This document shows, in pieces, positions 1 through 7,347 of a stretch of DNA of 20,473 nucleotides (the stretch's first letter is position 1; each line of letters starts with the position of its first letter). The notes under the pieces are model-generated. The model saw nothing but the letters and a program-made list of their open reading frames with translations. It did not search any database and was not told the DNA's origin. Made by a program: the position numbers and the translations under genes. The DNA is from a virus, in the IMG/VR virus record IMGVR_UViG_3300032265_001122, positions 1 to 20,473 of that record, one strand, 5' to 3'.

Positions 1-852
1 GGCATGATTGGCCGGGGCACTGCCAACAGCACTTACACGGAATGGCAGACCGACAGCCTCGCGGCTGCTTCGGCGACTAACTCGGCAATTCAGGGTGACG
101 ATACCCCGAACCTGTCGCGCGCCAACACCACCCGCGTCGGCACCTATACGCAGATCAGCACCAAGGTTGTCGGCGTTTCGACCACTGTGGAAGCCGTCAA
201 CAAGGCGGGCCGCAAATCGGAACTGGCGCGCGAACTGATGAAGGCTGGCCGCGAACTGAACACCGACATTGAGCTGCGTGCGACCGGCAACTATGCCTCG
301 GTTGCGCCGACTTCGTCGGTTGCTGGCCTGACCGCTGGCGCTCTGGCGTGGCTGACCTCTAACACCTCGCTTTCGGGCGCAGGCTCGCCGGCCAACGGCG
401 GGTTCTCGGCGGGTATTGTCTCTGCCGCGACCAACGGCACTCAGCGTTCGATCACGGAAGCCATGCTCAAGACTGTTATGCAGTCGGCCTGGTCGAAGGG
501 TGGCAACCCCAAAGCGGTGATCGTCTCGGGCACCCAGAAGCAGAATATGGCAGCCTTCTCGGGCCTTGCCACGCAGCGCCGCGAAACCGGCGACAAGCGC
601 GTGACCATTGTTGCTGGTGCGGACTTCTACGTCTCCGACTTCGGGACCGTGCAGTTCGTTCCGTCGCGCTTCTGCTCGGCCCGTGACGCCCTGATCGTTG
701 ACCCGGAATATTGGGACATCAGCGATCTGGACGGCCTGACCGTCGAAGACCTCGCGCAGACCGGCCTTGCCAAGCGCAAGCTGATGCGCCGGGAATGGGC
801 GCTCCGCTGCCGCAACGAAGCGGCTTCGGGTGTCATCCGCGACCTGAGTTAG
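1..852 (+). CDS. Major capsid protein, SU10/DUF5309 type (5' truncated)
   Basis: This is the main shell protein of the phage head. The visible 283 codons match the HK97-fold capsid family known as SU10 major capsid protein (DUF5309). The reading frame is open to the window edge. The first ATG (position 4, start of MIGRGTAN) is almost certainly internal, because in this family that segment follows a conserved stretch of about 30-40 residues ending in a TPFMS-like motif. The visible N-terminus (GRGTAN...YTEWQTDSL), the middle segment with AGRELNTDIE, and the C-terminal part ending in LAQTGLAKRKLMRREWALRCRNEAASGVIRDL are typical of the family. It heads the structural gene run and is followed by a strong hairpin. 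Family recognised from the protein text, not from a search. Confidence 0.85.
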   Translation, partial: GMIGRGTANSTYTEWQTDSLAAASATNSAIQGDDTPNLSRANTTRVGTYTQISTKVVGVSTTVEAVNKAGRKSELARELMKAGRELNTDIELRATGNYASVAPTSSVAGLTAGALAWLTSNTSLSGAGSPANGGFSAGIVSAATNGTQRSITEAMLKTVMQSAWSKGGNPKAVIVSGTQKQNMAAFSGLATQRRETGDKRVTIVAGADFYVSDFGTVQFVPSRFCSARDALIVDPEYWDISDLDGLTVEDLAQTGLAKRKLMRREWALRCRNEAASGVIRDLS

Positions 853-861
853 TTAAACTGA

Positions 862-887
862 GGGGGTGGGCTTCGGTCCGCCCCCTT
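862..887 (+). terminator. GC-rich UUCG hairpin after the capsid gene
   Basis: A 10-bp stem (862-871 with 876-885, two G-U pairs) is closed by a C(UUCG)G tetraloop, an exceptionally stable RNA hairpin. It starts 9 nt after the capsid stop. Only two T residues follow at once (TTACCTTTC), so it may be a partial terminator or a 3' end stabiliser for the capsid mRNA rather than a full stop. Such an element would let the capsid message outnumber the downstream genes. Confidence 0.6.
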
Positions 888-904
888 ACCTTTCGGGGTT
901 CCGC

Positions 905-1234
905 ATGGATTGGGAAATCATCGACGATGGCCGGTTCAACGGCCTTCGCAAGCTTCTGCGCGCCACCGACGATGATGAAGGCACGGTTGAAGTCAAATAC
1001 GAAGATGTCGGTTCCTCTCGCATGGCGATTGAAAAGAACAAGGCATCTGAAGGTTATAATGCTCGCGGCGATATGTGGTGTGTGGGTCACGTCCCCGCTT
1101 CGGTTGGCATGAAATGGCTGGTCGAAGAGGGGATAGATATGTGGAACCCGGACCATCAAGACGCGGTGATAAAGAAATTGATGGATTCAGACTATCGGCA
1201 TCTTGTGCCGGGCATGAAGCGCATAATCCTGTGA
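905..1234 (+). CDS. Conserved small protein between capsid and adaptor genes
   Basis: 109 residues, soluble and acidic at the N-terminus (MDWEIIDDGRF). No catalytic motif is visible. The C-terminal half (about 66-105) contains an ALK/GMKWLVEEGID-WNPDH...AVIKKLMDSDYRHL pattern that I know from small proteins lying just after the capsid gene in several podovirus genomes, where the function is not established. The start at 905 is preferred over 866 because the 866 start would lie inside the capsid-distal hairpin; a GGGG run sits 8-11 nt upstream of 905. It ends 8 nt before the adaptor gene. A role in head assembly is inferred from position only. Confidence 0.7.
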   Translation: MDWEIIDDGRFNGLRKLLRATDDDEGTVEVKYEDVGSSRMAIEKNKASEGYNARGDMWCVGHVPASVGMKWLVEEGIDMWNPDHQDAVIKKLMDSDYRHLVPGMKRIIL

Positions 1235-1242
1235 GGTGAGCG

Positions 1243-1848
1243 ATGGACTACACAGGATTGCTGGCCCAAGTGGTCGATACGCTCGGCGGCCAGATTACGA
1301 CTACGCAGGCAGCGGCGCTGATGCCGTTTGTGGAAGCGCGGTTTAACCGCACCATTAATTCGCCGCAACGTGAAGTGACGGCCTATGCCGTCCCCACTTC
1401 GGATATTACAATTCCCTCGGACTGCTGGCAGATTAGGGACGTGTGGCTTGACGGCACTCCGCCCACCACACTGGAACAGATGGCCCCGGATGAGGCGCGG
1501 CGGCTATACGGGCAGCAAACCGGCTCGCCTGTAGCCTATGTCATTACGGGCACCACAATTGACTTGTGGCCCACTCCTGGCGCGTCATCCACCGATGAGG
1601 TGTATATGCGCTATCAGGCGGCCATCCCGTCGCTTGCATCCAATGGAACCAATTGGCTGATCCTTGGGCATCCGGACATCTATTATTATTCGCTGCTGCT
1701 TCAAGCGGAGGCGTATATCGTCAATGACGAGCGGTTAGGCGTATGGAAATCGGCGCTTGATGAGGCACTGGCGGAACTCAACAAATTGAGCGCCAAGCAG
1801 CGTTATGGGGCATCGCCGTTGGTGCGAAAGCCTTATATTTATGCCTGA
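1243..1848 (+). CDS. Head-tail adaptor protein
   Basis: 201 residues. The order and features fit a podovirus head-tail adaptor (P22 gp4 / T7 gp11 position), which joins the portal ring to the tail hub. The N-terminal helix region (MDYTGLLAQVVDTLGG...ALMPFVEARFNRTI) is followed by a beta-rich middle (TIPSDCWQIRDVWLDGT, YVITGTTIDLWPTP) and a C-terminal helical region (HPDIYYYSLLLQAEAYIVNDERLGVWKSALDEALAELN) typical of this family. GAGGTGAG precedes the ATG. It overlaps the next gene by 8 nt. Family assignment comes from sequence pattern and context. Confidence 0.75.
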   Translation: MDYTGLLAQVVDTLGGQITTTQAAALMPFVEARFNRTINSPQREVTAYAVPTSDITIPSDCWQIRDVWLDGTPPTTLEQMAPDEARRLYGQQTGSPVAYVITGTTIDLWPTPGASSTDEVYMRYQAAIPSLASNGTNWLILGHPDIYYYSLLLQAEAYIVNDERLGVWKSALDEALAELNKLSAKQRYGASPLVRKPYIYA

Positions 1849-3250
1849 GCTTGGCCCGTGGCTTCCTGACCTCCCGCCATACGGGCACCAGGGGCTTACG
1901 GTTGCCCGCAACGTCTATGCTTCGCCGCTCGGGTATCGCCCGGTCAAAGATTTGTCGGCTGTAACCACGGCTATTCCAAGCGCATGGCAGGGCGGCGGTT
2001 CGTTTATTGATCTTGATGGAACGACCGTTACGCTGGCGGGGACGAATGCCGGGCTTTACGTTTATTCGGGCACGGCTTGGACACTGAAATACGGCGGGGT
2101 TTATTCCTCCGATTGGTTTTTCGGGCAATATGGCTCGTTTATCATCGGGGTAAACGGCGGGCAGCCGGTCAAATATACCATATCGACGGCAACGGGCGCA
2201 CTTTTGGGCGGCTCGCCCCCTAACGCTACGATGCTCGCGATTGTCCGCGACTTTGTGTTCATGGCGGGCAATTCTGCTGCCAATGGCACGGTTTATTGGT
2301 CCGGCAACAACAACGCTGAAAACTGGACCATCGGCACGGGGGAGTGCGATATTCAGCCGTTGCCCGATGGCGGCCCGATTACCGGGATTGCCGGGGGCGA
2401 ATACGGGCTGGTGTTTCAGGAAGCGGCGATTCACCGCTTTTCCTATGTCGGCAGCGCGCTGATTTTTCAGCGTGACAAAATCTCTGATGGGATTGGCTGC
2501 ATCGCGCCGGGAGCGATTGCCACATTCGGGCGCATGACGTTTTTTCTGTCCGGGCGCGGGTTTTATGTGATCCAAGACGGTGAATTGAGCAACATCGGCG
2601 ACCAGAAAATTAACGAAACCTTCTGGAAAGAATACAGCCGCCCAGACGTGCAAAACAACATACGTTGCGCAATCGACCCCAAGCGAACGCTCGTAATCTG
2701 GTCAATGCTTGATCGGTTGTGGGTTTATAACTGGACGCTGGACCGCTGGACTGACATTTACGTTCCTGGGATTATTGGCCTGTCAACCGGAATCAATGCA
2801 TCGGTGTCGCTGGAATACGTCGATGTGCTTTATCCCGGAGGCCTCGATAGCGTTCCGTATTCGCTTGATGATCCGATATTCAAGGGGGGGGAACCGCTGT
2901 TGACCGTTGTCAAGTCTGACAACATCGTTTATTCGTTTGGCTCCGCGCTCAACTTGCCATCTACCCTCACATTTCCTACGCTTGAACTTATTCCGGGGCG
3001 GGTAACGCGGGTGCGCAGGTCGCGGCTTTACAGTGATGCGCTCGACGGGGTGACGCTCACATTGGGGTATGCGAGCCGCTTGGGCGATCCGTTTACGACG
3101 GTGGTATCAAACGAAGTGCGCTCCAACGGTTTTATTCCGATCAGGGCATCAGGGCAGTTCCTTCAGCCGCGAATCAACCTGTCGGCAACTAGCGGGTGGT
3201 CCTACGCCAACGCTATTTCGTTCGATCAGGCGGTGGGCGGCAACGGATGA
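1841..3250 (+). CDS. Tail hub / packaged-DNA stabilisation protein, P22 gp10-like
   Basis: 469 residues, close to the length of P22 gp10 (about 470), which plugs the portal after packaging. The ATG at 1841 overlaps the adaptor stop. The sequence shows the beta-rich, propeller-like pattern of this group: repeated Gly/aromatic strands, a segment VFMAGNSAANGTVYWSG, then GGEYGLVFQEAAIHRFSYVG, IFQRDKISDGIGCIAPGAI, FFLSGRGFYVIQDG and LWVYNWTLDRWTDI. These blocks recur in many alphaproteobacterial podovirus proteins at the same position. It lies directly after the adaptor, as in P22 (gp4-gp10). An upstream in-frame start at 1805 exists but would lie deep in the adaptor gene. Confidence 0.75.
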   Translation: MPELGPWLPDLPPYGHQGLTVARNVYASPLGYRPVKDLSAVTTAIPSAWQGGGSFIDLDGTTVTLAGTNAGLYVYSGTAWTLKYGGVYSSDWFFGQYGSFIIGVNGGQPVKYTISTATGALLGGSPPNATMLAIVRDFVFMAGNSAANGTVYWSGNNNAENWTIGTGECDIQPLPDGGPITGIAGGEYGLVFQEAAIHRFSYVGSALIFQRDKISDGIGCIAPGAIATFGRMTFFLSGRGFYVIQDGELSNIGDQKINETFWKEYSRPDVQNNIRCAIDPKRTLVIWSMLDRLWVYNWTLDRWTDIYVPGIIGLSTGINASVSLEYVDVLYPGGLDSVPYSLDDPIFKGGEPLLTVVKSDNIVYSFGSALNLPSTLTFPTLELIPGRVTRVRRSRLYSDALDGVTLTLGYASRLGDPFTTVVSNEVRSNGFIPIRASGQFLQPRINLSATSGWSYANAISFDQAVGGNG

Positions 3251-3498
3251 ACGTCCCCGTTCAGTGGAACTCGATTCCTGAATGGCAGCGGCAGGTGGCA
3301 ACGGTGGTCAACCGCCTCATTTACCTGACGCAAACCAAAACGACCGTGACGAAGCTTCCTGCGGCGGCGGACATCGGCGCTGGCGCGCGGGCCTTTGTGA
3401 CGGATGCAACCGCCACAACGTTCGCTTCAGCTGTGGTTGGCGGTGGTTCAAACAATGTGCCGGTCTACTGCGACGGCACCATTTGGCGGATAGGATAA
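3247..3498 (+). CDS. Small tail-associated protein
   Basis: 83 residues. The ATG overlaps the tail-hub stop (ATGA), so translation is probably coupled. An N-terminal helix (WNSIPEWQRQVATVVNRLIYLTQ) leads into a C-terminal segment DIGAGARAFVTDATATTFASAVVGGGSNNVPVYCDGTIWRIG, a pattern I know as the C-terminal block of several phage tail or fibre proteins. The function is unknown; a structural role is inferred from position and from that block. Confidence 0.7.
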   Translation: MNVPVQWNSIPEWQRQVATVVNRLIYLTQTKTTVTKLPAAADIGAGARAFVTDATATTFASAVVGGGSNNVPVYCDGTIWRIG

Positions 3499-3501
3499 AG
3501 C

Positions 3502-3942
3502 ATGGCCGCTCTGTCGGATTATCTGGAAAACAAGCTGATTGACTTCCTGTTTCGCGGGCAGACGTTCACGGCTCCCACAACGGTATATGTTGGGCTGTTC
3601 ACCGCAACCCCTTCGGACACTGGCGGTGGCACGGAAGTATCGGGCAACGCTTATGCGCGTGTTGGGGTTGCGTCTTCGCTTGCTAATTGGGCGGGAACGC
3701 AGTCGGCGGCATCAACCACGGCCTCCACGGGGACCGGCGGCACGACCTCAAACAACGGGACGATAAGCTTTCCAACCCCCACGCCTTCGGGGTGGGGCAC
3801 GGTTACGGCAATTGGCCTGTTCGACGCTTTGTCTTCGGGCAACCTGCTGGTGTGGGGGGCGCTCACCACGTCGAAGACAATCAACGCCGGGGATACCGTG
3901 ACATTTCCGGCGGCTTCGCTCTCGTTCCAGATCGATAACTAA
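3502..3942 (+). CDS. Putative tail fibre / minor structural protein
   Basis: 146 residues. It begins MAALSDYLENKLIDFLFRGQTF...TVYVGLFTATPSD, a start seen in small phage proteins usually labelled tail fibre protein. The middle is Ser/Thr/Gly-rich and beta-prone, and the C-terminus (VTAIGLFDALSSGNLLVWGAL...INAGDTVTFPAASLSFQID) is a compact beta domain of the same group. It sits between the tail hub and another structural protein and ends 3 nt before the next ATG. The name is by family resemblance; the structural position is an inference. Confidence 0.65.
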   Translation: MAALSDYLENKLIDFLFRGQTFTAPTTVYVGLFTATPSDTGGGTEVSGNAYARVGVASSLANWAGTQSAASTTASTGTGGTTSNNGTISFPTPTPSGWGTVTAIGLFDALSSGNLLVWGALTTSKTINAGDTVTFPAASLSFQIDN

Positions 3943-3945
3943 GCC

Positions 3946-4758
3946 ATGGCGGTAACGACCCTCGACCTCGCGCTGGCGGGGATGCAGTCAACGCGGCCAT
4001 TCGCCAAAGCCGTTAGCGGAACGCTGGTGGCGGGTAGGCCGTTTTCCTATTGGTCTATCGGCGGCAATCCCGGTGCCGGTTCGTATGATACGACGCTGGC
4101 GGGTGTCGCTTTGTCAAGCACATCGTCTCAAGTCGCCGGGCAGCTTTACCACACCGACCCCGGTAGCGGTAACGCCTATATGGCGGGGCTTGCGGCGTCC
4201 TGCACTCAGCCGGGCACGCTTATTCTGTGTGATCGGCTCTGGCATAACGGCGGTTTTACGATCACCAGCACTTCGGCGCAGACTGTTACCAGTGCGGCTT
4301 TCCCGGCCCGCGACAACACCGGCACGACCAACGGCGACGGCGTTATCCTTGGAATGGAGATCAGCGCGGCGACGGGCGCAGGCGCACCGACAATCACGGT
4401 CGGCTATACCAACCAAGCCAATACGGCGAGCCGCACGGCAACAAACATTTATGCGACTGGGGCGACTTCTGCGGCGGGCGCGTTTTACCCCATAGGACTC
4501 CAGGCGGGTGATACCGGTGTGCGCTCTGTCCAGAACGTCACACTAAGCGCAACTTGGACCTCCGGGACAATGAACCTTGTTGCCTACCGGGTGCTAGCGG
4601 TTTTGCCGCTGCCCAACGGCAATACGGGCAACAACATCGATCCTCTGACGGGCGGCCTTCCGCGTCTTTACAACGGCGTTGTGCCGTTTTTCCTGTTCAT
4701 TCCTAGCGCGACAACTTCAAGCAACATCATCGGGACTTATCAGGAAACTTGGGGCTAA
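3946..4758 (+). CDS. Structural protein of unknown role (tail or capsid decoration)
   Basis: 270 residues, rich in Thr, Ser, Gly and Ala, beta-prone, without membrane segments. The central block LILCDRLWHNGGFTITSTSAQTV...FPARDN is a pattern I have met in structural proteins of alphaproteobacterial podoviruses and siphoviruses, where it is normally left as hypothetical. The C-terminus (LPRLYNGVVPFFLFIPSATTSSNIIGTYQETWG) looks like a jelly-roll edge. It is cotranscribed with the neighbours, 3 nt after the previous stop and 3 nt before the next start. No catalytic motif is visible. Confidence 0.65.
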   Translation: MAVTTLDLALAGMQSTRPFAKAVSGTLVAGRPFSYWSIGGNPGAGSYDTTLAGVALSSTSSQVAGQLYHTDPGSGNAYMAGLAASCTQPGTLILCDRLWHNGGFTITSTSAQTVTSAAFPARDNTGTTNGDGVILGMEISAATGAGAPTITVGYTNQANTASRTATNIYATGATSAAGAFYPIGLQAGDTGVRSVQNVTLSATWTSGTMNLVAYRVLAVLPLPNGNTGNNIDPLTGGLPRLYNGVVPFFLFIPSATTSSNIIGTYQETWG

Positions 4759-4761
4759 GTC

Positions 4762-5613
4762 GTGGCAACCGGCGCAAGCTTTACGACAAGCTGGGCGCGC
4801 CAACGCAATACCGGGTTTGGATACACCTCGCTGCTTGTCAAAACCGGCACAGCGGGAACGCTGTCCGGTTCGTTTTCGGCATTCTATTTCGGGGCCGCGT
4901 CATCGTCTTTGGCTGCGGCCTTGGCGGGTCAATCCTCGGTCACGGCGGAGCTAACCAATACGATCCCGCTGGCGACGTCGCTGGCGGGGGCCGCGTCGGT
5001 TTCTCCCGCGCTGGCTCTTGCAATTGGGCTGGCGGCAAGCCCGGCGGGGCTTAGCGCGGTTACACCATCGCTAAGCATGTCAGTTACGCTGGCATCGTCT
5101 GCTAGTGTCATAGCGACCGTCACTGCGGCGCTAGGGGCCTCTGGTAAGCTGTCTGCGGCTCTGGCGGGCCAGAGTGCGCTGTCCGGCTCTTTGGGCCTTA
5201 CGGTGCCTCTGGCGGCGTCGTTCGGGGCATTGTCTACGGCAAGTGCGGCGTTGTCGTCTGCGGCGGCAGGCGGCACGGCTGCGCTTTGGGCGCAAGATGG
5301 GGTTTTTGCGCCCGAGCTGATCGGTTCGGGCAACATTTGGACTGGCTTAGCGCCGGTTCGTGGCACGTGGTCGGGCACGGTTGTTTCGTCAAATGTTTGG
5401 CCGCAAGCCGGGCTGTTTGCACCGGAACTGGTCGGTTCGACGGTTTCCGATTGGGCGGCTCTTGGTTCGACGCTGGGCACTTGGTCCGGGGTGGCGGCGA
5501 ACAACAACTTTAGCGGCAACGTAAATAATTTCAACTTCAACCTGTTTTCGCCGGAACTGGCGGGGGCTTCGGGCTGGTCGATAACAACACCGGCAACGGG
5601 TTCATGGCGATAG
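4762..5613 (+). CDS. Repeat-rich structural protein with two kinds of internal repeat
   Basis: 283 residues, GTG start 3 nt after the previous stop. Residues 1-49 are a short N-terminal domain. Residues 50-169 are six consecutive 20-residue units of the form LAAALAGxSxVTAxLxxxIP, with the leading Leu at exactly 50, 70, 90, 110, 130 and 150. Residues 180-283 hold three units of an (I/L)FAPEL(I/V)GS...GTWSG motif (180, 217, 260). This suggests an elongated virion protein whose length could vary by unit gain or loss. The exact role, such as tail spike shaft or fibre attachment, is not known. The 3' end overlaps the next gene by 10 nt. Confidence 0.7.
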   Translation: MATGASFTTSWARQRNTGFGYTSLLVKTGTAGTLSGSFSAFYFGAASSSLAAALAGQSSVTAELTNTIPLATSLAGAASVSPALALAIGLAASPAGLSAVTPSLSMSVTLASSASVIATVTAALGASGKLSAALAGQSALSGSLGLTVPLAASFGALSTASAALSSAAAGGTAALWAQDGVFAPELIGSGNIWTGLAPVRGTWSGTVVSSNVWPQAGLFAPELVGSTVSDWAALGSTLGTWSGVAANNNFSGNVNNFNFNLFSPELAGASGWSITTPATGSWR

Positions 5614-5999
5614 AAGCGGGCTGGCTGCCTGACCCGGAAAAACGGGAATGGTGGCCTGAGTTGTGCGAGATGTTGCGGCCCGCTGCGGAGCGCGGCGGAT
5701 GCGATGTGTTTGTGTCGGGCGATCTGGTGTGGATCGCGGTTGATGACGGCTTGTTGATCGGGGCAGCAACGTCACGCATGACCGTCGAAGGCTTTGCGGA
5801 ACTGAAGCACACCGCCGGGACGCGGGCGCGGGAATGGTATCCCGAACTGGAAAGCAAAATCTGTGCATGGGCCAAAGACTGCGGCGCGGATTTGATCCGA
5901 GGGCGCGGGCGGCGCGGATGGATTCCTTGGATAACGAAACTGGGTTGGAAAGTGACCGGCTGCGAAAGCGGCCTGACATTGTTTGAAAAGGTGTTGTAA
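5604..5999 (+). CDS. Small GNAT-like phage protein
   Basis: 131 residues, soluble. The pattern is that of the acetyltransferase-like small proteins often found between tail and ejection genes of podoviruses: a strand DLVWIAVDDGLLIGAAT, a helix region with REWYPELESKICAWAKDCGAD, then RGRRGWIPWITKLGWKVTGCESGLTLFEKVL, which resembles the GNAT C-terminal strand-helix-strand with a GR-GW element. A clear acetyl-CoA Q/R-x-x-G-x-G/A loop is not obvious, so catalytic activity is doubtful. It overlaps the previous gene by 10 nt and shares one base with the next (TAATG). Confidence 0.6.
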   Translation: MAIEAGWLPDPEKREWWPELCEMLRPAAERGGCDVFVSGDLVWIAVDDGLLIGAATSRMTVEGFAELKHTAGTRAREWYPELESKICAWAKDCGADLIRGRGRRGWIPWITKLGWKVTGCESGLTLFEKVL

Positions 6000-6664
6000 T
6001 GGGCGGTACCAGTCATTCCGAGAGCGCGACCGGCTCGGCTCAGAAGTGGGCGCAGCCGTATGCCACGGCGGCGGCGGGGAGCGTTCAGGGCGTCTATAAT
6101 CAGAATCAGCCCGGCATTCAGTCAATCGCCAACCGTGTTCAGGGCCTCCTCCCCGGCCTTCAGCAGCAGTTTATGCAGGGCAGCCCGAACGTTCACGCAG
6201 CCCAAGGCTACAATCAGGATGTTCTCAACGGCAAGTATCTGAACGGCAACCCCTACCTTCAGGGCTTTCTCAACCAGACCAACCGCGATGTAACCAACCA
6301 GGTCAACGGGCAATTTTCCGCCGGGGGCCGCTATGGGTCAGGGGCGTATACTGACGTTCTTTCGCGCAATCTTGCGGAAGCTGACAACAATGCGCGCCTT
6401 GCGGACTACAGCCAGCAGCAGGGGCGGATGGACCAGGCGGCGCAGATGGCCCCTGCCCTCGCTCAAGCAAATTATCAGGGCCTACCGGAAATTCTCCAGA
6501 CCAGCGCGGCGGGTGCGGCGATTCCGTTCGCCGGAACAACCGCATATGCCAACGCTTTGGGCGCGCTGTTCAACGGCGGAACGTCATCCTCGACACAGAA
6601 AAAGGGCTTGCTCGACTATCTGGCGCAGGCCGGATCGAACGCGGCAACGGCATACGGCGGGTAG
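5999..6664 (+). CDS. Putative ejection / internal virion protein 1
   Basis: 221 residues, Gln-, Asn- and Ala-rich, predicted helical, no membrane segment. The middle (NPYLQGFLNQTNRDVTNQVNGQFSAGGRYGSGAYTDVLSRNLAEADNNARLADYSQQQGRMDQAAQMAP) is a recognisable conserved block of podovirus virion proteins encoded just before the large ejection protein. Based on that and on the order small-medium-large seen in P22 (gp7, gp20, gp16) and T7 (gp14-16), it is likely delivered into the cell with the DNA. The exact function is inferred, not shown. Confidence 0.6.
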   Translation: MGGTSHSESATGSAQKWAQPYATAAAGSVQGVYNQNQPGIQSIANRVQGLLPGLQQQFMQGSPNVHAAQGYNQDVLNGKYLNGNPYLQGFLNQTNRDVTNQVNGQFSAGGRYGSGAYTDVLSRNLAEADNNARLADYSQQQGRMDQAAQMAPALAQANYQGLPEILQTSAAGAAIPFAGTTAYANALGALFNGGTSSSTQKKGLLDYLAQAGSNAATAYGG

Positions 6665-6673
6665 GATCACACC

Positions 6674-7345
6674 ATGTTCAATCTTAATCAACCGATGTAT
6701 GGCCAATCGCCCTCGGGGCAGTATGATCCGACCGGGCTTGACCGCATTAGCAATGGGATGCTTCCGCCCGTTATGCAGCAGGCGCAGAAGCCCGGCGCGT
6801 TCGGTAAAGGTGGCTGGGCGTGGAAGATCATCGGCAGCATTGGCGATGCAATCACGAATACAGACGGCGGTCAGGGCACGTATATCCCGCATATCCTTGA
6901 CCTTCAAAAGCAGACGCAGGACGAGCGCAAGCTTCAGGAACAATACGCACAGCAGGCCGCATTGAAGCAGCAGGAGCTTCAGGCGCAGGCCATCGCACCG
7001 ACCCCCGAGCAAAAACTTTTGGCCGATTCTGCCAATTGGACGCAGGATCAGTGGGCGCGTCATGCGGCGCTGCACCCTAACACGGTTATGGGGCCGGATG
7101 GTCCGCAGCTTGTTGATCCGCGCGCGATTCTGAAAACGTTTGGCGTTGGCCAACCACCCGCAGCACCATTAACGGCATCCGATTGGTACAGTGCAAAACC
7201 CCTAAATGCAGCATCCGGGACGGCCACACCTTCAGGCCCATCCTCAACCATTAGCCAAGCGGAATTTCTGCGCTTGCGGCAAGCCATGGGGCCAGACAAG
7301 GCGCTGAATTACATCCGCTCTCAGAACATCGCTATCGGGAATTAA
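6674..7345 (+). CDS. Putative ejection / internal virion protein 2
   Basis: 223 residues. Residues about 75-110 form a Gln/Glu/Lys-rich helix likely to be a coiled coil (LQKQTQDERKLQEQYAQQAALKQQELQAQ). The flanks are Pro/Gly-rich and low in predicted structure, and there is a C-terminal helix with SQAEFLRLRQAMGPDKALNYIR. I do not recognise a named family. Position between two other probable ejection proteins and the lack of enzymatic motifs suggest an internal virion role. Confidence 0.55.
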   Translation: MFNLNQPMYGQSPSGQYDPTGLDRISNGMLPPVMQQAQKPGAFGKGGWAWKIIGSIGDAITNTDGGQGTYIPHILDLQKQTQDERKLQEQYAQQAALKQQELQAQAIAPTPEQKLLADSANWTQDQWARHAALHPNTVMGPDGPQLVDPRAILKTFGVGQPPAAPLTASDWYSAKPLNAASGTATPSGPSSTISQAEFLRLRQAMGPDKALNYIRSQNIAIGN

Positions 7346-7347
7346 GC

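Noticed and set aside
1778-2653. 291-residue frame on the minus strand
   Set aside because: Lies opposite the tail hub gene; Arg/Pro-rich with no domain, typical of the shadow frame of a GC-rich gene.
4909-5268. CRISPR array
   Set aside because: The 60-bp period is a coding repeat in one open frame without identical repeats and unique spacers; no cas genes.
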